Shown one piece after another: positions 37,801 to 49,230 of a DNA stretch of 64,000 bases. Position numbers and translations under genes: made by a program. Below the pieces are notes generated by a model. The model saw only the letters and a list, made by a program, of their open reading frames with translations, ran no database searches and had not been told where the DNA came from. The stretch covers positions 6,364,060-6,428,059 of the forward strand of contig NC_135177.1 of assembly GCF_041146795.1 (NCBI RefSeq), given 5' to 3'. This stretch comes from Maylandia zebra (taxonomy: Eukaryota; Chordata; Actinopteri; Cichliformes; Cichlidae). Each line of letters opens with the position of its first letter. The stretch's first letter is position 1.

Positions 37801-40800
37801 AATCAAGCAAATTACTTTACTGTCATGTTTGAGGGAAGATGTCTATTTACATCTAGAGCTCTGTTCTTTATGTGTTTGCAGGCTAAAGAGAACTGTAAAA
37901 AAAGGAAAAAGCACTTACTCGTCCAATCATCTTCAAAGCAGTAGAGGAAATGGAAGACCACCATGACCAAAGCATGGAGAGAAGTGAGTGCAATGTACAT
38001 CTGGGTTAAAAAAGAAAAATGAGAAAGTGGATACAATGAGCAGGAACTGACAACACAGGCTAACCACAAACAGAGTGGCATTTACCAAGAAACGGCTCCA
38101 TTTCTATAGCAACAACTGGTGACTTTATGATTGAAAATCATGTGACAGGTGTAACCTTCAGGGTGTTTTTTTCGTCAATTTACAGACTAACAGTGGACTT
38201 ACTGTGAAAAGCACAAAGTACTTTTGGTTGTTCTCTCCAACACAGTTGTTGACCCAGGGACAGTGGTGGTCCATCTTCCGTATGCAGCGTTTGCAAACAC
38301 TGTAAGAGAAGAAATTCAACTGAAAACCAGGATTAAAACGTTTTGTCAATATACAAAGAAACTAAAAGACAACATGAAATATGGGATAAACTGAAAAAAA
38401 TGAAGGTTTTTAATGCAAATACTAAAGTTTAAGGATTTACATTCTCTGCATTTGAGCAAACAGGAAGCTGGTGGTAAGGCTAGTGCTAAAGCTGGGTGTT
38501 CTGTGCAAACAGCGAGTGTTTGGAAATCATTACTGGATTTCCTGAGAAGATTTAATATGTTGCTTTACTGCTTTGTGACTACAATCATGCCTATGAACAC
38601 AATTACAATATAAAGGCCCGATAAGCTATACTATTCTATGTGTGTTTGTTCATCACCTATCGCAACAAGAATTCACTGAATCCACTTCAGTAGTTGGTAC
38701 TGACAGGAAACTGAGTAAGAGCAGTACTGAATTTGAAGTTGTTTAGTTGAGCTAAGGTTGTTCTCTCTTACTAGTATATTCCTTCTATATACACCCCCAA
38801 GGCTACATGCAGCTCACATGAGGTAAATGGGAAATTAGGATGCAAACCTAAATAAGTATATATCATGCAGTTTGATGCATTCTAGCAACCAAATGCTGTC
38901 GGGTAAGATTCCCATTTGAGAATGACTTAGGTTTTAGCAGTTTTGTGGGAAAACACAATATAAATTTATTGGTTTTATTTTGAAGGGAAATGCTGTTTTT
39001 ATTTTAAATGCATGTACAACGATGAACCAAACCATTAACTTATGTGAAAGCAGTTGTTGAAACTAGGATAAAAGAGAGGTGAGGATCAGTGAGGGGCAGT
39101 GTGGCTTCATGAAGAAAAAGAGCACTACAGATGTGACGTTTGCTTTGAGAGTGCTGATGGAGAAGTATAGAAAGAGTCAGAAGGACCTCCACTGTGTCTT
39201 TGTGAAACTAGAGAAAGCAGAAGATAGGGTGCCAAGAGAGGAACTGTGGAACCGTATGAGGAAATCAGAAGATGGAGAGATGTGAGGGTGGCTCAAGACA
39301 TGCCAAGCCTGATCAAGCCTGGACTAAAATGTTACCAACTAACAGGTGTTACAAGTGATTACTATCCAAATCTGACAGAGAAAAAAATGTGGGCGCTTTT
39401 AAGCAGATGTAAGACAAAGTGACTGAAATTGTTATTTTTGCAGTGTATTATATACCAGAAGATACTGTGAAAGTCAGGGCTAAAAATTAACCCTGTTAAT
39501 GATGTAATCAGGGAGAGAACACTGAATCACAATTAGTTGCACACTGTTTGATTGAAAATGGTGACATAGGCTACCACAGAGCTGTCAAGTGACTCATACA
39601 GGGCAAAGTGATGAAGAGTGTGAAGAATGACCACACGTAGACACACTGTTTGGGTTTATTTCCTCTTTTATTGCTGACACGCACTACTGACAGTCTCTCT
39701 GTCTGTTTCCTCGGCTCGGCACCCACAGGTGCAGCTTTCAGCCGCATTCTGACCTCTCCACTCTCTGCCCCGGTTTCACTAAAATTCACACACCGAGAGA
39801 GAGAGAGAGATCGTTAACTAAAAACGTCACACACCTATGTCACAAACCACCACGGCATTGCCCCGTGATCTCACTGCACCACCCCTCCCCTGCAGCTGAG
39901 CCAGGGACCACACCTCCGCCACAAAGAGCATGGGAGCAGAAATTTAAGAGTTTTGGAGAAAGAAAGGTAAAGATATTTTAGAGGTCTGAGATGCAGATAG
40001 AAGAGAAATTCTGAACTACACTACGCTAATGCATGATCTAAACACCAAATCGAAAAGCAAGGGCCTACATGCACATAAAATATAAAGCCTGGTAAAGGCC
40101 TTCATTTGAAAGTTGCAGTTTCTTTCAAGCCAACTGGAGAGCAACATTCTTGCTCATATGCAAACAGAGAAGATGTTGGTTCTCTTTGGATCTACTTTGA
40201 TATGTGAACAAACTCAGTGAAGAGGTTTAACAAATGCAAATACAGAGCTTATCTCAGTGATCATCACCTGTCCACTATCCTTCACATTTCCAAACACTGA
40301 ACCTGACTTCAACAGACTTGTTCAAGCACAAAACAGCCTATATTTCTCTCATTGAACAAGAAGAATTGAAATTGCAGGGGAATTCAACTACAAACACAAT
40401 AGCAAAAGTACTTTATACAAAGTCGTATTTCATTCAATACGATTTTGTTTTAGGTATGTGATAAAGTGTTTTTTTTTTTTTAAATAATTGTTTTAATTGT
40501 TTTTCTTTGTTTTCATGACTATTTACATTGTAGATTCTCACTGAAGGCATCAAAACTATAAATGAACACATATGGAAGTATGTAATAAACAAAAAGTGTG
40601 AAATAACTCAAAATATGTTTTATATTTTTCAAAATAGCTACCCTATGCTTTGATTACTGCTTTGCACACTCTTGCCATTCTCTTGATGAGTTTCATGAGG
40701 CAGTCACCTGAAATGGTTTTCCAACAGTCTTGAAGGAGTTCCCAGAGTTATTGAGCACTTGTCTTTTTTGCCTTCACTCTACAGTCCATCTCATCCCAAA

Positions 40801-43220
40801 CCATCTTGATTGGGTTTAGGTCAGGTGACTGTGGAGGCCAGGCCATGTGTGTTTGGGGTCATTGTACTGTTGAAAAAGAAATGATGGTCCAACTAAACAC
40901 AAACCGGAACGGAGTGGCATGTATCTGGGCTCTAATCTGAGGTGCTGTTAACTTGCGGTTTCTGAGGCTGGTGACTCGGATGAATTTATACTTAGCAGCA
41001 GAGCTCACTCTTCCTGGGGCGCTTGATGGTTTTTGGGTACACATTCAAAGATTTAGCAGTTTTCTGGACTGACTGACCTTCAGTTCTTAAAGTAATGTTA
41101 GATTCTTACTTCTCTTTACTTAGCCGATTGGTTCTTGCCATAATATGAATTCTAACAGCTGTCAAATGGGGCTGTCAGCTGTGTACAAACCTGACTTCTG
41201 CACAACAAAACTGATGGTCCCAACCCCATTAAGAAGGAAAGAAACGCCACAGATGACGCCTGCTAAGGCACACCTGTGACGTGAAAACCATTTCAGGTGA
41301 CTACATCATGAAGCTCACTGAGAGAAGGCCAGGGGTTTGCAGCGCTCTCAACAAAGCTAAAGGTGGCTACTTTTGAGTAATCTAAAATATAAGACATTAT
41401 TTTTATTTGCTACATAACTGCGATATCTTGCTTCTTAAAGTCGATATCTTCAGTTTGTATCTACAATGTAGAAAGTAGTAAAAATAAGGAAAAACCATTA
41501 AATGAGAAGGTGTGTGCAAACTTTTGACTGGTAGGGACACACACACACAAATGTTTATTTGGCTATCTTTGTGAGCGTATTCATTCACAATGTAACCTCT
41601 GCTCCCTAACTGTAACCATCAGGTTAAGCCAAACCTTCGTCTGAACCTAAACCTAATTCTAAATTTAATCCAAAAACAAACTCTTAACCTTCAAACAGGC
41701 TGAAAATGTCATCATTCTGAAACTACAACAGAATCTCACAAAGGTAGCACCCTGTTTTTTATATGCTTTTATTGTAACTGTCTGTTACTTTATTTAGTCA
41801 CTCATGTTGCTTTATGGATTGGTTCTAAAAAACAAACAAACCACAACATCTGCATTTTAAAAGCAATCACACCCAAACACATTCAACAGTGTATTCTACA
41901 ACTAGTTCTCTTTTCAAACTTGCCTGCATGTGGCCTGCAGGCCAAATGTAGGGTAAATGTAAATAGAGCCTGACCAATATATCACTACTTTTATTATAGG
42001 CAAATATTTTAGTGTCTGCATTTGTATGTGTTTATAGCAGCCAGTAAATGAGAAGTAAGCAATAGAAGGGAAAACACCCTTCATCTGTGTTAGAGGGCTG
42101 ATGTTGCATACTTTGACCACCAGAGGGACTCTGATCCGAGGAGAGTGTGGCACAGTGTAAACAAGTAATCCCCAACTTGATGTGACAATAAAACCTATTT
42201 TTAGAATCCGCTGTCATATTATCTTAGTAAGGAATCATAAGTAGCTACACACAACAAATGTTCTGGAAATCTGTTTATACTTAATAGGTAAGAAAGAAAA
42301 AAATATCACCCGATATCAGATGTTTAAATGAACAAATAATGGTATTTGTCTCAAAAGTCCTGTATCGGTTGGGCTCTATCTGTAAGCTGCAGCTAGAAAT
42401 AAGTAACCTCGGTCACTCCCTCCGAGAATGGGAATTGCACCAGTTTCAGGATTTATGAAAGGTTACAATTGGGGACGTTACTGCACTAAAGCGATGCATA
42501 GGACTAAGTTTGTGAATGTCAAATGCGGCAGTGGGAATTTCGCATCCTTTTTGCCCTACCTGCAGTGGTGTGCTCGGTCAGGCTTGATGCTGCAGCACTT
42601 GGGACATTTGTAGACCACCTGTCCTGGTTTCAGTTGAAGGCTTTCTATGTATTCCTTGGTGGCGTTTCCTTTTGGCACGGCCCCCTAGCAGGAAACATGT
42701 ACATAAAGTAGATGACCTCAGTTATATGTGCAGCTCATTAATCACCATAATGGTCATTTTATTAAATGTCTGCTACATTAATCAGAACTTCATAAAGCTA
42801 AAGAGCATTAAGCGTCAGCATGACATTGAGAATTAAAACAATTCGTATGCATGAATAATCCAATGCAACCTGACTTACAGGGTCAGTGCACATGGCCCTG
42901 AGGTGAGAGGCGAGGGCAAGGAAGGCCAGAGTGTTGAACAGAGTCCCGTTCACAATACTGTACATCAGGTTCTTGGAGGGCAACAGCATCACAAACAACA
43001 CCACAAACTCAGCGTACAAGACCAGCAGCCAGGTGATGATGGCACACACAATGCCGCAGGCATCCCTGATGAACCACATGGCCGAGGCAGAGGAGGAAGT
43101 GATGACGTCTTTGGAGATGGGGATGCGCTGTTCCTCCTGTAGGCAGCTGGTTCCTCCCCCAGCCCCAGACTGTCCACGGTTATGCTCCACATCCCTACAT
43201 CTGTGCACCGGGCTCTTCAT
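28846..43220 (-). CDS. zdhhc3: ZDHHC3 (GODZ-type) Golgi protein S-palmitoyltransferase
   Basis: DHHC enzymes transfer palmitate to cysteines of membrane proteins; ZDHHC3 works in the Golgi. Common coding exons (minus): 43220-42879, 42684-42560, 38299-38203, 38000-37919 and 36557-36427, together 777 nt (259 codons). Then comes either 35092-34934 or 29052-28846, giving 311 or 327 residues. Visible parts are [20 protein letters not shown] (membrane helices 1-2), the cysteine-rich block [16 protein letters not shown] then [20 protein letters not shown] with the catalytic DHHC, helix 3 [20 protein letters not shown], and helix 4 [20 protein letters not shown] followed by VHSICTDET. All phases fit. 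An in-frame TGA two codons upstream fixes the start at 43220. The N-terminal 47 residues diverge from mammals apart from an H-x3-(D/N)-(V/I)-E pattern. Confidence 0.96.
29111..29137. repeat. A27 homopolymer (T27 on the zdhhc3 strand)
   Basis: A pure 27-nt run, upstream of the distal alternative acceptor of zdhhc3 in the direction of transcription. Confidence 0.95.
29138..34820 (-). other. zdhhc3: zdhhc3 sequence between the two alternative last exons
   Basis: About 5.7 kb that is intron for the long isoform and partly 3' UTR for the short one. Apart from the element at 30180-30662 I see no exon, no conserved reading frame and no repeat that I can name. Confidence 0.5.
30180..30662. mobile_element. 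Unclassified element with related ends (TTTCTCCCACTGAAAACGC)
   Basis: The motif tttctcccactgaaaacgc occurs at about 30250-30268 and 30609-30627. The left copy is preceded by cttctgttcatctggacg, and the right copy is followed by catccaaatgaacagaatc, the inverse of that flank. The unit therefore has inverted outer ends around directly repeated inner motifs. I recall such sequence as a common fish interspersed repeat but cannot name its family. No coding sequence lies between the ends. Confidence 0.45.
34821..34887. repeat. (TG)20 followed by a G28 homopolymer
   Basis: TG repeats run 34821-34859, and from 34860 to 34887 every base is G. On the zdhhc3 strand this reads C28 followed by (CA)n, starting about 46 nt after the stop codon of the short isoform, so it would be in that isoform's 3' UTR. 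Confidence 0.95.
34934..35092 (-). CDS. zdhhc3: zdhhc3 alternative last exon, short C-terminus
   Basis: The acceptor gttttcag precedes [20 protein letters not shown]. The exon continues [20 protein letters not shown] and ends AETYQYVV with TGA at 34934-34936. This matches the mammalian ZDHHC3 C-terminus ending YQYVV almost residue for residue. It gives a 311-residue isoform. Confidence 0.95.
   Translation of the reverse strand, partial: GIEQLKKEERRWAKKTKWMNMRAVFGHPFSILWFSPFSTPDHGKAETYQYVV
37405..37640. repeat. Interspersed repeat fragment (ACCGATCAGGCACAACATTATGA)
   Basis: The text from accgatcaggcacaacatta through taatattgtgtaggttccc, together with the phrase agatgctcgattggtttgag, belongs to a repeat common in teleost genomes, probably a DNA transposon. 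Ends and coding capacity are not recognisable, and the family name is uncertain. Confidence 0.5.
39078..39285 (+). pseudogene. RTE-like LINE reverse-transcriptase fragment
   Basis: A 68-codon stretch reads [20 protein letters not shown], then [20 protein letters not shown] and [12 protein letters not shown]. This is the central reverse-transcriptase block of RTE-type LINEs, in which the catalytic-region Asp of the F-x-D-x-E-K-A-(Y/F)-D pattern is altered here (VKLEKAED). It is isolated in a zdhhc3 intron, with no upstream or downstream domains. Confidence 0.7.
40520..41532 (-). mobile_element. Decayed Tc1-like transposon
   Basis: The right end contains ggtgtgtgcaaacttttgac, the terminal repeat of a widespread fish Tc1 family. 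The left part (40620-40860) is the complement of its transposase C-terminal region (tgctttgcacactcttg, ctgaaatggttttccaac). A minus-strand fragment at 40859-41044 includes [21 protein letters not shown]-terminal transposase. The middle of the transposase is deleted. It lies in a zdhhc3 intron. Confidence 0.7.
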
Positions 43221-43227
43221 CCTTCAT
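43195..43227 (-). other. Overlapping upstream ORF at the zdhhc3 start
   Basis: An ATG at 43227, seven nucleotides before the main ATG and in another frame, opens a 10-codon reading frame that ends at TAG (43197-43195) inside the coding region. It could lower translation of the main frame. Whether it is in the mature mRNA depends on the inferred 5' UTR. Confidence 0.4.
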
Positions 43228-45260
43228 CTAAGCTGGATTCCTGCTCCTACTGCCACCAATGGACCCACAGCGCCTTCAGGCCTCCGCCTTAGTCACCGCA
43301 TGCTAAGAAGTGAGGATGGTTCAAAGATTAGGTACACGAGCTGAAGGTTTAAAAAAAACAAACAAACACAAAAAGAACAAAAACTCAAAAAATTTAGCCG
43401 CCAGCTGTCAGGTCAGTTTTATAGTGCAGGCAGTGACTGGTTCAGTCTTTCACAGTGACTGTTTTTGTTTTTTTTATCTTCTTCGTTTTTTTTATTTCGC
43501 TATTATATAAAACTAACACCACATCTTATTTAAAGTTAATTTGTAAGTTTTCCAAAATGCTACAATGATTAAATGATCTCAGATGTCTAGGCACTGTGGT
43601 GGTTCTACCCTTTTGTTTAGCTCTGAAATACTTTTTTCCCCCCCACAATCCGTCATGACATGATCTAAACAATTTGTGGAATGAACAGAACCTCTAAACA
43701 TCATCTTAAATACGTATTTTGTTAAATTAACTTGTATTTGGGAAAATTACAAGTTAACTTTTTCAAACTATGATTTCTTCACCATGACTTCTACTGCTGC
43801 AGGATGCATTACAAAACTGATATTGAGTATTTTCCTGGATATCAGTATCAAGTTTCAAATTCTAATATTGTGAGAACCCTAGCATCTATCTCCTCTTCTT
43901 TAGTATTTATTTATTTATTGTCATTGTCAGAGAACAATGAAATTGCATTTACTTTATTTACTTTACTTTACTTTATTTACTTTATGAAATTTGATGTATC
44001 AGCTTACATAAATGCCAATAGTGATAACTCAGCAAATAGCCAATATCAGCTTGTTATTAACTTTTTTGAGCTCTAACAATTAGAAAATATTACACATATA
44101 CTAAAAATTCTATTTCTCCAAAAATCAGATCACTACCGGAGCCTTGATATTTTCCTTTACATTTCTAACCATTAAAACCTAGTGTATGCGCAATTTGGTG
44201 TTATCAACTAATCACTGAACAATGAAATGTGAGCTTTGCACATGTGCAGTGTTACACCTGGAATGACACTGCAGATTTTTGACAAACCCTTGTGTTACAA
44301 GAAATGTCGGTTGAACCGAACTTTCTTGTTTGCTGTGACTGGGTATGTGGGCAAATAAATTGTCACAAAAACTATCAACGCAGTTCTTTTGAGCGTGTTT
44401 GCAACATTACTAGAGGAAAAGAGGCATAAGAGTTTTTAATCAAACATTCAGACGGCACTCAGGAATCCTCTACATGGTGGATGTTCTTCTACGGACACCA
44501 CAGGATTCTTCAGCCGTCTCCTCAGAAGTGAAAGCTGGCCAGCTGCATGACCGAGCTTTGTCTCTGCACTCAGCTTTACACAACCTGGAGCTCCACCAAA
44601 CACACGAAATGTCTGGTCAGTGAGAGGTCACTGAAAGGTAGTAAACTGACCCAATCCTCGTGTAAGTTACAGCTGGATAACGGGATGATGTATATGACCT
44701 GAGTGAAAGACAGTAGTATAGCTGTCAAAGTACATATCGAGCAGTCGCCTTAAAAATGTGGCTCGATGGTTCCCTGATTATCCTGTTTTCATGGGCGAAG
44801 GAGTTACGATTTCGTTGCCATGTGTGTAGCAGCTTTACCTTCAGCCACGTAAGAGCAATAATACCGGGCTAATAATGTAACATTATTAAAATCTATTGAA
44901 GACTACTCTACTGCCTGTTCTAATTCAAATCAATAAGGTGGTGAAACATGGAAAGCGGGTTTAACAGCGAGCGACACATTACCGTCAGCCCACTGCTAGC
45001 TAATACTAGCTACGTAGCTACCATATCAGCGTAAGCGTCTAAGTTTTCTCATATTTATAAAACAATCCTTCCGTTTACCTGCAAACCAGGAGGAATCAAA
45101 GAGCGCGCCAATGCCTTCACCTCATTGTAATTATCATTATATTCCACTGAATCTCACCTGAACGATGCGCATCCGCCGGTGGCTTTCTCCCCTGCTGCTG
45201 TTTGGTTACCCACTCGACGCCGTGCTCCCGCCCCTTCATGATGACGTCGTGGCGTAGAAG
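43221..45260 (-). promoter_or_regulatory. zdhhc3: zdhhc3 5' UTR, first intron and promoter
   Basis: A donor cag|gtgaga at 45158 (minus) ends a probable non-coding first exon. A plausible acceptor ttcag|ctcg at 43341 starts the coding exon. The sequence around 45160-45320 is the most CpG-rich of the neighbourhood, and includes a TGACGTCG CRE-like site near 45242. Exon limits and transcription start are inferred. The first intron (43341-45157) has no other recognisable content except a possible LINE 3'-tail remnant near 43900-43985. Confidence 0.5.
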
Positions 45261-45320
45261 GCAGCGAATGGAACCACGATTAAGTTTTACGCGTCAGAGG
45301 ACGCGTCCAAGACGCACCTA

Positions 45321-46459
45321 TTTCTGGTATCTGCCTCAGTACCAAGGCCGAGTATTTATTAAATCAGTTTTAGATAAGAAAAGCGGAGAGTGTAGCACAA
45401 CAAGAAGGACGAAACACAGTCTACAGGAAACAGCACACAAAGGCTAATGACATTCTGTAGTGGCATTTAAATGCACGAAGGGATGTTAATTGAGGGACGT
45501 TGCAGGTTTATCTGATTCAGTTCCAACTATGTGCTGGATCCAGACAAAATGAAGGTTTAAGCATAGTCTTAAAAGTGGAGAGAGTGTCTCTCTCCTAAAC
45601 CCAAACTTAGAGCTGTTTCAACAGAAGAGGAGCTTGATAACAGAGGAATCTGGCTGGCATTTTACTTTTAGAAACTTAAGGAATCACAAGGAAGCCTTTA
45701 CTTTGAGAGTGAAATGCTCCAATAGGATAATTATACTATGAGGTCTGATCATTCATAACTTTGTAGTTCTTGGATTTTAAACTTAATTCTGAGTTTAACA
45801 GTGTGTCAATGAAGACAAGCTAATATGGGAGAACATATTGAATATCCAGTAGTGAATAGAGTCATTTGATTTATGGCAGTGCAAACACATAAAAACTGAT
45901 GGTCTCAAGGCTGTAAAAATAAAGCCAGAAATCCTATCACTTACCTTTTTAAAAAAACATTTAAGGTAATGGTAAGGTTATGACTAAGCAACACACTTCT
46001 GTTAAAGCTGGACTACATATGAACATGTGTTACAATCAAGTTATAAAACAGCAAGTTCACATAATGCTGATTAAGCTCATCAGAAGAAGACAAATCTCCT
46101 GGAATTTTGCAGTCCACCAAAGTTTTAAATCTGCTGTTGTGGCTGCTAGTAACACGTTTTACACCGGCCAGGAATAATGGGTTTGCCAAAGGTGACTGTG
46201 AGTCAGAGAAATCCTGCTTAAAGTTTTTCATGCTCCATTACAAATTACAGTAAATAAAAGAAAAGAAAAACTATTCCATGTAGGTAAGATATGAGAACAC
46301 GTCTTTGTAATTGCTCTCACCACCTGTAGTTTGGTGGCTCTATGGGTGCAAGTTTCACTCAAGCACAATGTTTGGCAATAAGGTTGTTGGACATCCTGCA
46401 TAACTTTTAAATACATTCTTATTTTAATTTTTTTATTAACTTTTCTATCTAATTGATTT
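45321..46459. other. Intergenic sequence
   Basis: No gene, RNA or classified repeat is recognised. Short reading frames here show no family motif. Confidence 0.4.
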
Positions 46460-47660
46460 TGATTCAAGATTCAAAGTGTGTATTGTCATATGTCATAAGA
46501 GAAAAAGGCATTTCTCTGTGCAATGAAATTCTTTCTTTGCTGTCCACCCACAGACGCCGATTAATATATACAATAGAAATAGAACATATAAATACAATAG
46601 TACAAATAAATAAATAAACAAAGACAGAAAAGGAGACAAAATATGGAGATGTGAAACAGAGATGTATGCAAAAGAGCTATAGCTTAATATGCTGGCTTAA
46701 TATGCAGAATGACCTGATGTGCAAAAAAAAATTATTATTACTGTTCAAAAACAGGTCAGCTGTTCAAGAGTCTGTTTGCAGTGTGGAAGAAGGAGTTGTT
46801 GAGTCTGGATTTTCTGGATTTCACACTTCTGAACCTCCGTCCTGAGGGCAGAAGCGTGAACAGTCCGTGTTGGGGGTGTGTGGGGTATTTGAGGATGGAG
46901 GCAGCTCTCCTCTGGACTCTGCGATGGTAGATGCTCTGCAGAGAGGGCAGCAGAGTCTGGATGATCTTCTCTGCAGTTGTTATCACTCTCTGCAGGCGTT
47001 TGTGGTCCATGCCAGTAGTGCTGCTGTACCATGAAGTAATGCAGCTGCTCAGTGTGCAGCTGTAGAACCTTCCTCAGCCTCCTCAGGAAATACACCAGCT
47101 GTGTGGTGTTCAGTGTCCAGGTGAGGTCCTCAGAGATGTAGACGCCCAAGTACCTAAAGCTGCTCACCCTCTCCACTTCTAGGCCCCAGATAAACAGCGG
47201 CTGGTGAGGCGTCCTCTTCTTCCTCGTGTCCACTATCATCTCCTTTGTCTTGTCAGTGTTGAGGGTGAGGTTGTTGTCCTCACACCATGACACCAGACCT
47301 GCCAACTCCCTCCTGTAAGCCGCTTCGTCCCCTCCAGTGATGTGACCGATCACTGCAGTGTCGTCCACAACTTCAAAATGATGTTATCTTTGTTGGAGGT
47401 GACACAGTCGTGGGTGTACAAGGTGTAGAGGATGGGACTGAGGACGCAACCTTGTGGAACGCCAGTGTTTGTAATAATGCTGGCTGAAGTCCTGTTGCCG
47501 ATCCTGACGGACTGGGGCCTGCCAGTCAAAAAGTCCTGTAGCCAGTCACATAGGGTTAGGTGCAGGCCGAGTGTTACCAGCTTGTGAGTGAGTTTGTGTG
47601 GGATGACAGTATTGAATGCGGAGCTGTAATCAACAAAAAGTACCCTGATGTATGAGTGAT
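46460..47660 (-). pseudogene. 5'-truncated CR1/L2-type LINE
   Basis: The minus strand from about 47650 encodes [15 protein letters not shown], then [19 protein letters not shown] (reverse-transcriptase motifs). After a frame change come [40 protein letters not shown] and SSFRYLGVYISEDLTWTLNT. C-terminal remnants run to about 46760. The 3' end is an attgtcat.../caatgaaattct segment finishing in two GATTCAA units, as expected for CR1/L2 tails. At least two frameshifts and the lost 5' half make it inactive. Confidence 0.8.
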
Positions 47661-47958
47661 GTAAGACTTATTCGTCCTCTTCTGTGTTTGCTTGGGTTCA
47701 GACTGACAGTCAGAGTGCAATGAGTTCTTGATTCTGTCTGTTATCCGAGAGCTTTTCTGTTTTTATTGAGGTGAAGCAAATGTGCATGTGTTGCCTACTC
47801 ATAAAGTAATAGTCCCTTTTACCGACTACGTCATCACTGTTTATAAACTGTAAAAGGGCCTATTAAAAATGTCATCCTGAGATTAGCTAGAAACTAGCAA
47901 ACCTGCTTGAGTGAGAAGGGGAGGTAGGTTGGATGAGCATAAAGAACACCTGCATGTA

Positions 47959-48265
47959 CAGGGTGGGCCATTTATATGGATACACTGTAATAAAATGGGA
48001 ATGGTTGGTGATATTAAAGTCCTGTTTGTGGCGCATTAGTATATGTGAGGGGGCAAACTCCTCAAGATGGGTGGTGACCATGGTGGCCATTTAGAAGTCG
48101 GCCATCTTGAATACAACTTTTGTTTTTTTCAATAGGAAGAGGGCCATGTGACACATCAAACTTATTGGTAATGTCACAAGAAAAACAATGTGCCACAAAC
48201 AGGACTTTAATTTCACCAACCATTCCCATGTTATTACGGTGTATCCATATAAATGGCCCACCCTG
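47959..48265. mobile_element. Mariner-like miniature element (copy 2)
   Basis: It has the same terminal inverted repeats as the 5394-5858 copy, with TA on both sides (47957-47958 and 48266-48267). It lacks even the transposase start seen in copy 1, leaving about 240 bp of left terminal and leader sequence joined to the right end. Confidence 0.88.
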
Positions 48266-48276
48266 TATTATATTCA

Positions 48277-48782
48277 CAGTGTTGGGAAGGTTACTTTTAA
48301 AATGTATTCCACTACAGATTACAGAATACATGCCCCAAAATGTATTTTGTAATGTATTCCGTTACGTTACTCAATGAGAGTAACGTATTCTGAATACTTT
48401 GGATTACCTAATATATTATCATGCTGTTAGGCTACATTCTTTAGGGCTATGCCTGTAGCATTCTGCCTATTAGCTTAGCACAACAACAACAACAAAAAGG
48501 CGCTCTCTCACCCAGGAAACACACAGTCACCCTGTAACCATGGTAACCGTAATGCTGCCGCCTGGAACAACAGAACGTAGCTGTCAAACAAAACCCAAAC
48601 AGTCCTGACCCGCGACAATATGAAACAGGAAAATACCGCCATGTAATCCATTTATTTCAACAAAGTAACTGTATTCTAAATACCACCTTTTTAAATGGTA
48701 ACTGTAACTAAATACAGTTACTCATATTTTGTATTTTAAATACGTAACAGCGGTACATGTATTCCGTTACTCCCCAACACTG
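48277..48782. mobile_element. Non-autonomous hAT-type element, 506 bp, perfect 8-bp target duplication
   Basis: The ends are CAGTGTTGGGAAGGTTACTT and, reverse-complemented, CAGTGTTGGGGAGTAACGGA. The octamer tatattca flanks both sides exactly (48269-48276 and 48783-48790). The inside has no reading frame of note. The AGTAAC-rich termini are typical of fish hAT miniature elements. Confidence 0.88.
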
Positions 48783-48918
48783 TATATTCATCACAAAGTA
48801 TCTAGTGATTCTGTGAACTCATGGATGAATTATATTCATATTTTAGGAGTAAATGACACCCACTGGTGAAGACAATAGAGCTGTTCTGTTGTCTGGGAGG
48901 AAATATCCATCCACCTGG

Positions 48919-49230
48919 GGGGCGACCGTGGCTCAGGGGACTGGGAAGCTCATCTGTAACCGGAAGGTTGCTGGTTTGATCCCCCTGTTCTCTCTCTGCT
49001 GGCCGGCAAGACACTTTACCCTATCACCTACTGGTGTTGGCCAGAGGGGCCGATGGTGCAATATGGCAGCCTGGCTTCTGTCAGTCTGCCCCAGGGCAGC
49101 TGTGGCTACAACTGTAGTTTGCCTCCACCAGTGTGTGAATGTGAGAGTGAATGAAAAGTGGAATTGTAAAGCGCTTTGAGGGCCCCGAAAAGCGCTATAT
49201 AAATGCAATCCATTATCATTACTATTATTA
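48919..49230 (+). repeat. tRNA-derived SINE, nearly full length
   Basis: The 5' end reads gggcgaccgtggctcagggg (box A-like), and then ggttgctggtttgatccccc (box B-like). It finishes with aaagcgctttgagggccccg and aaagcgctatataaatgcaa, ending in ATT/ATC-rich repeats. This is the classic layout of a fish tRNA-derived SINE with a LINE-type tail. Confidence 0.8.

Noticed and set aside
48919-48990. Possible tRNA gene (box A and box B-like motifs)
   Set aside because: The motifs belong to a SINE head; no cloverleaf with a paired acceptor stem is evident, and the SINE body and tail follow.
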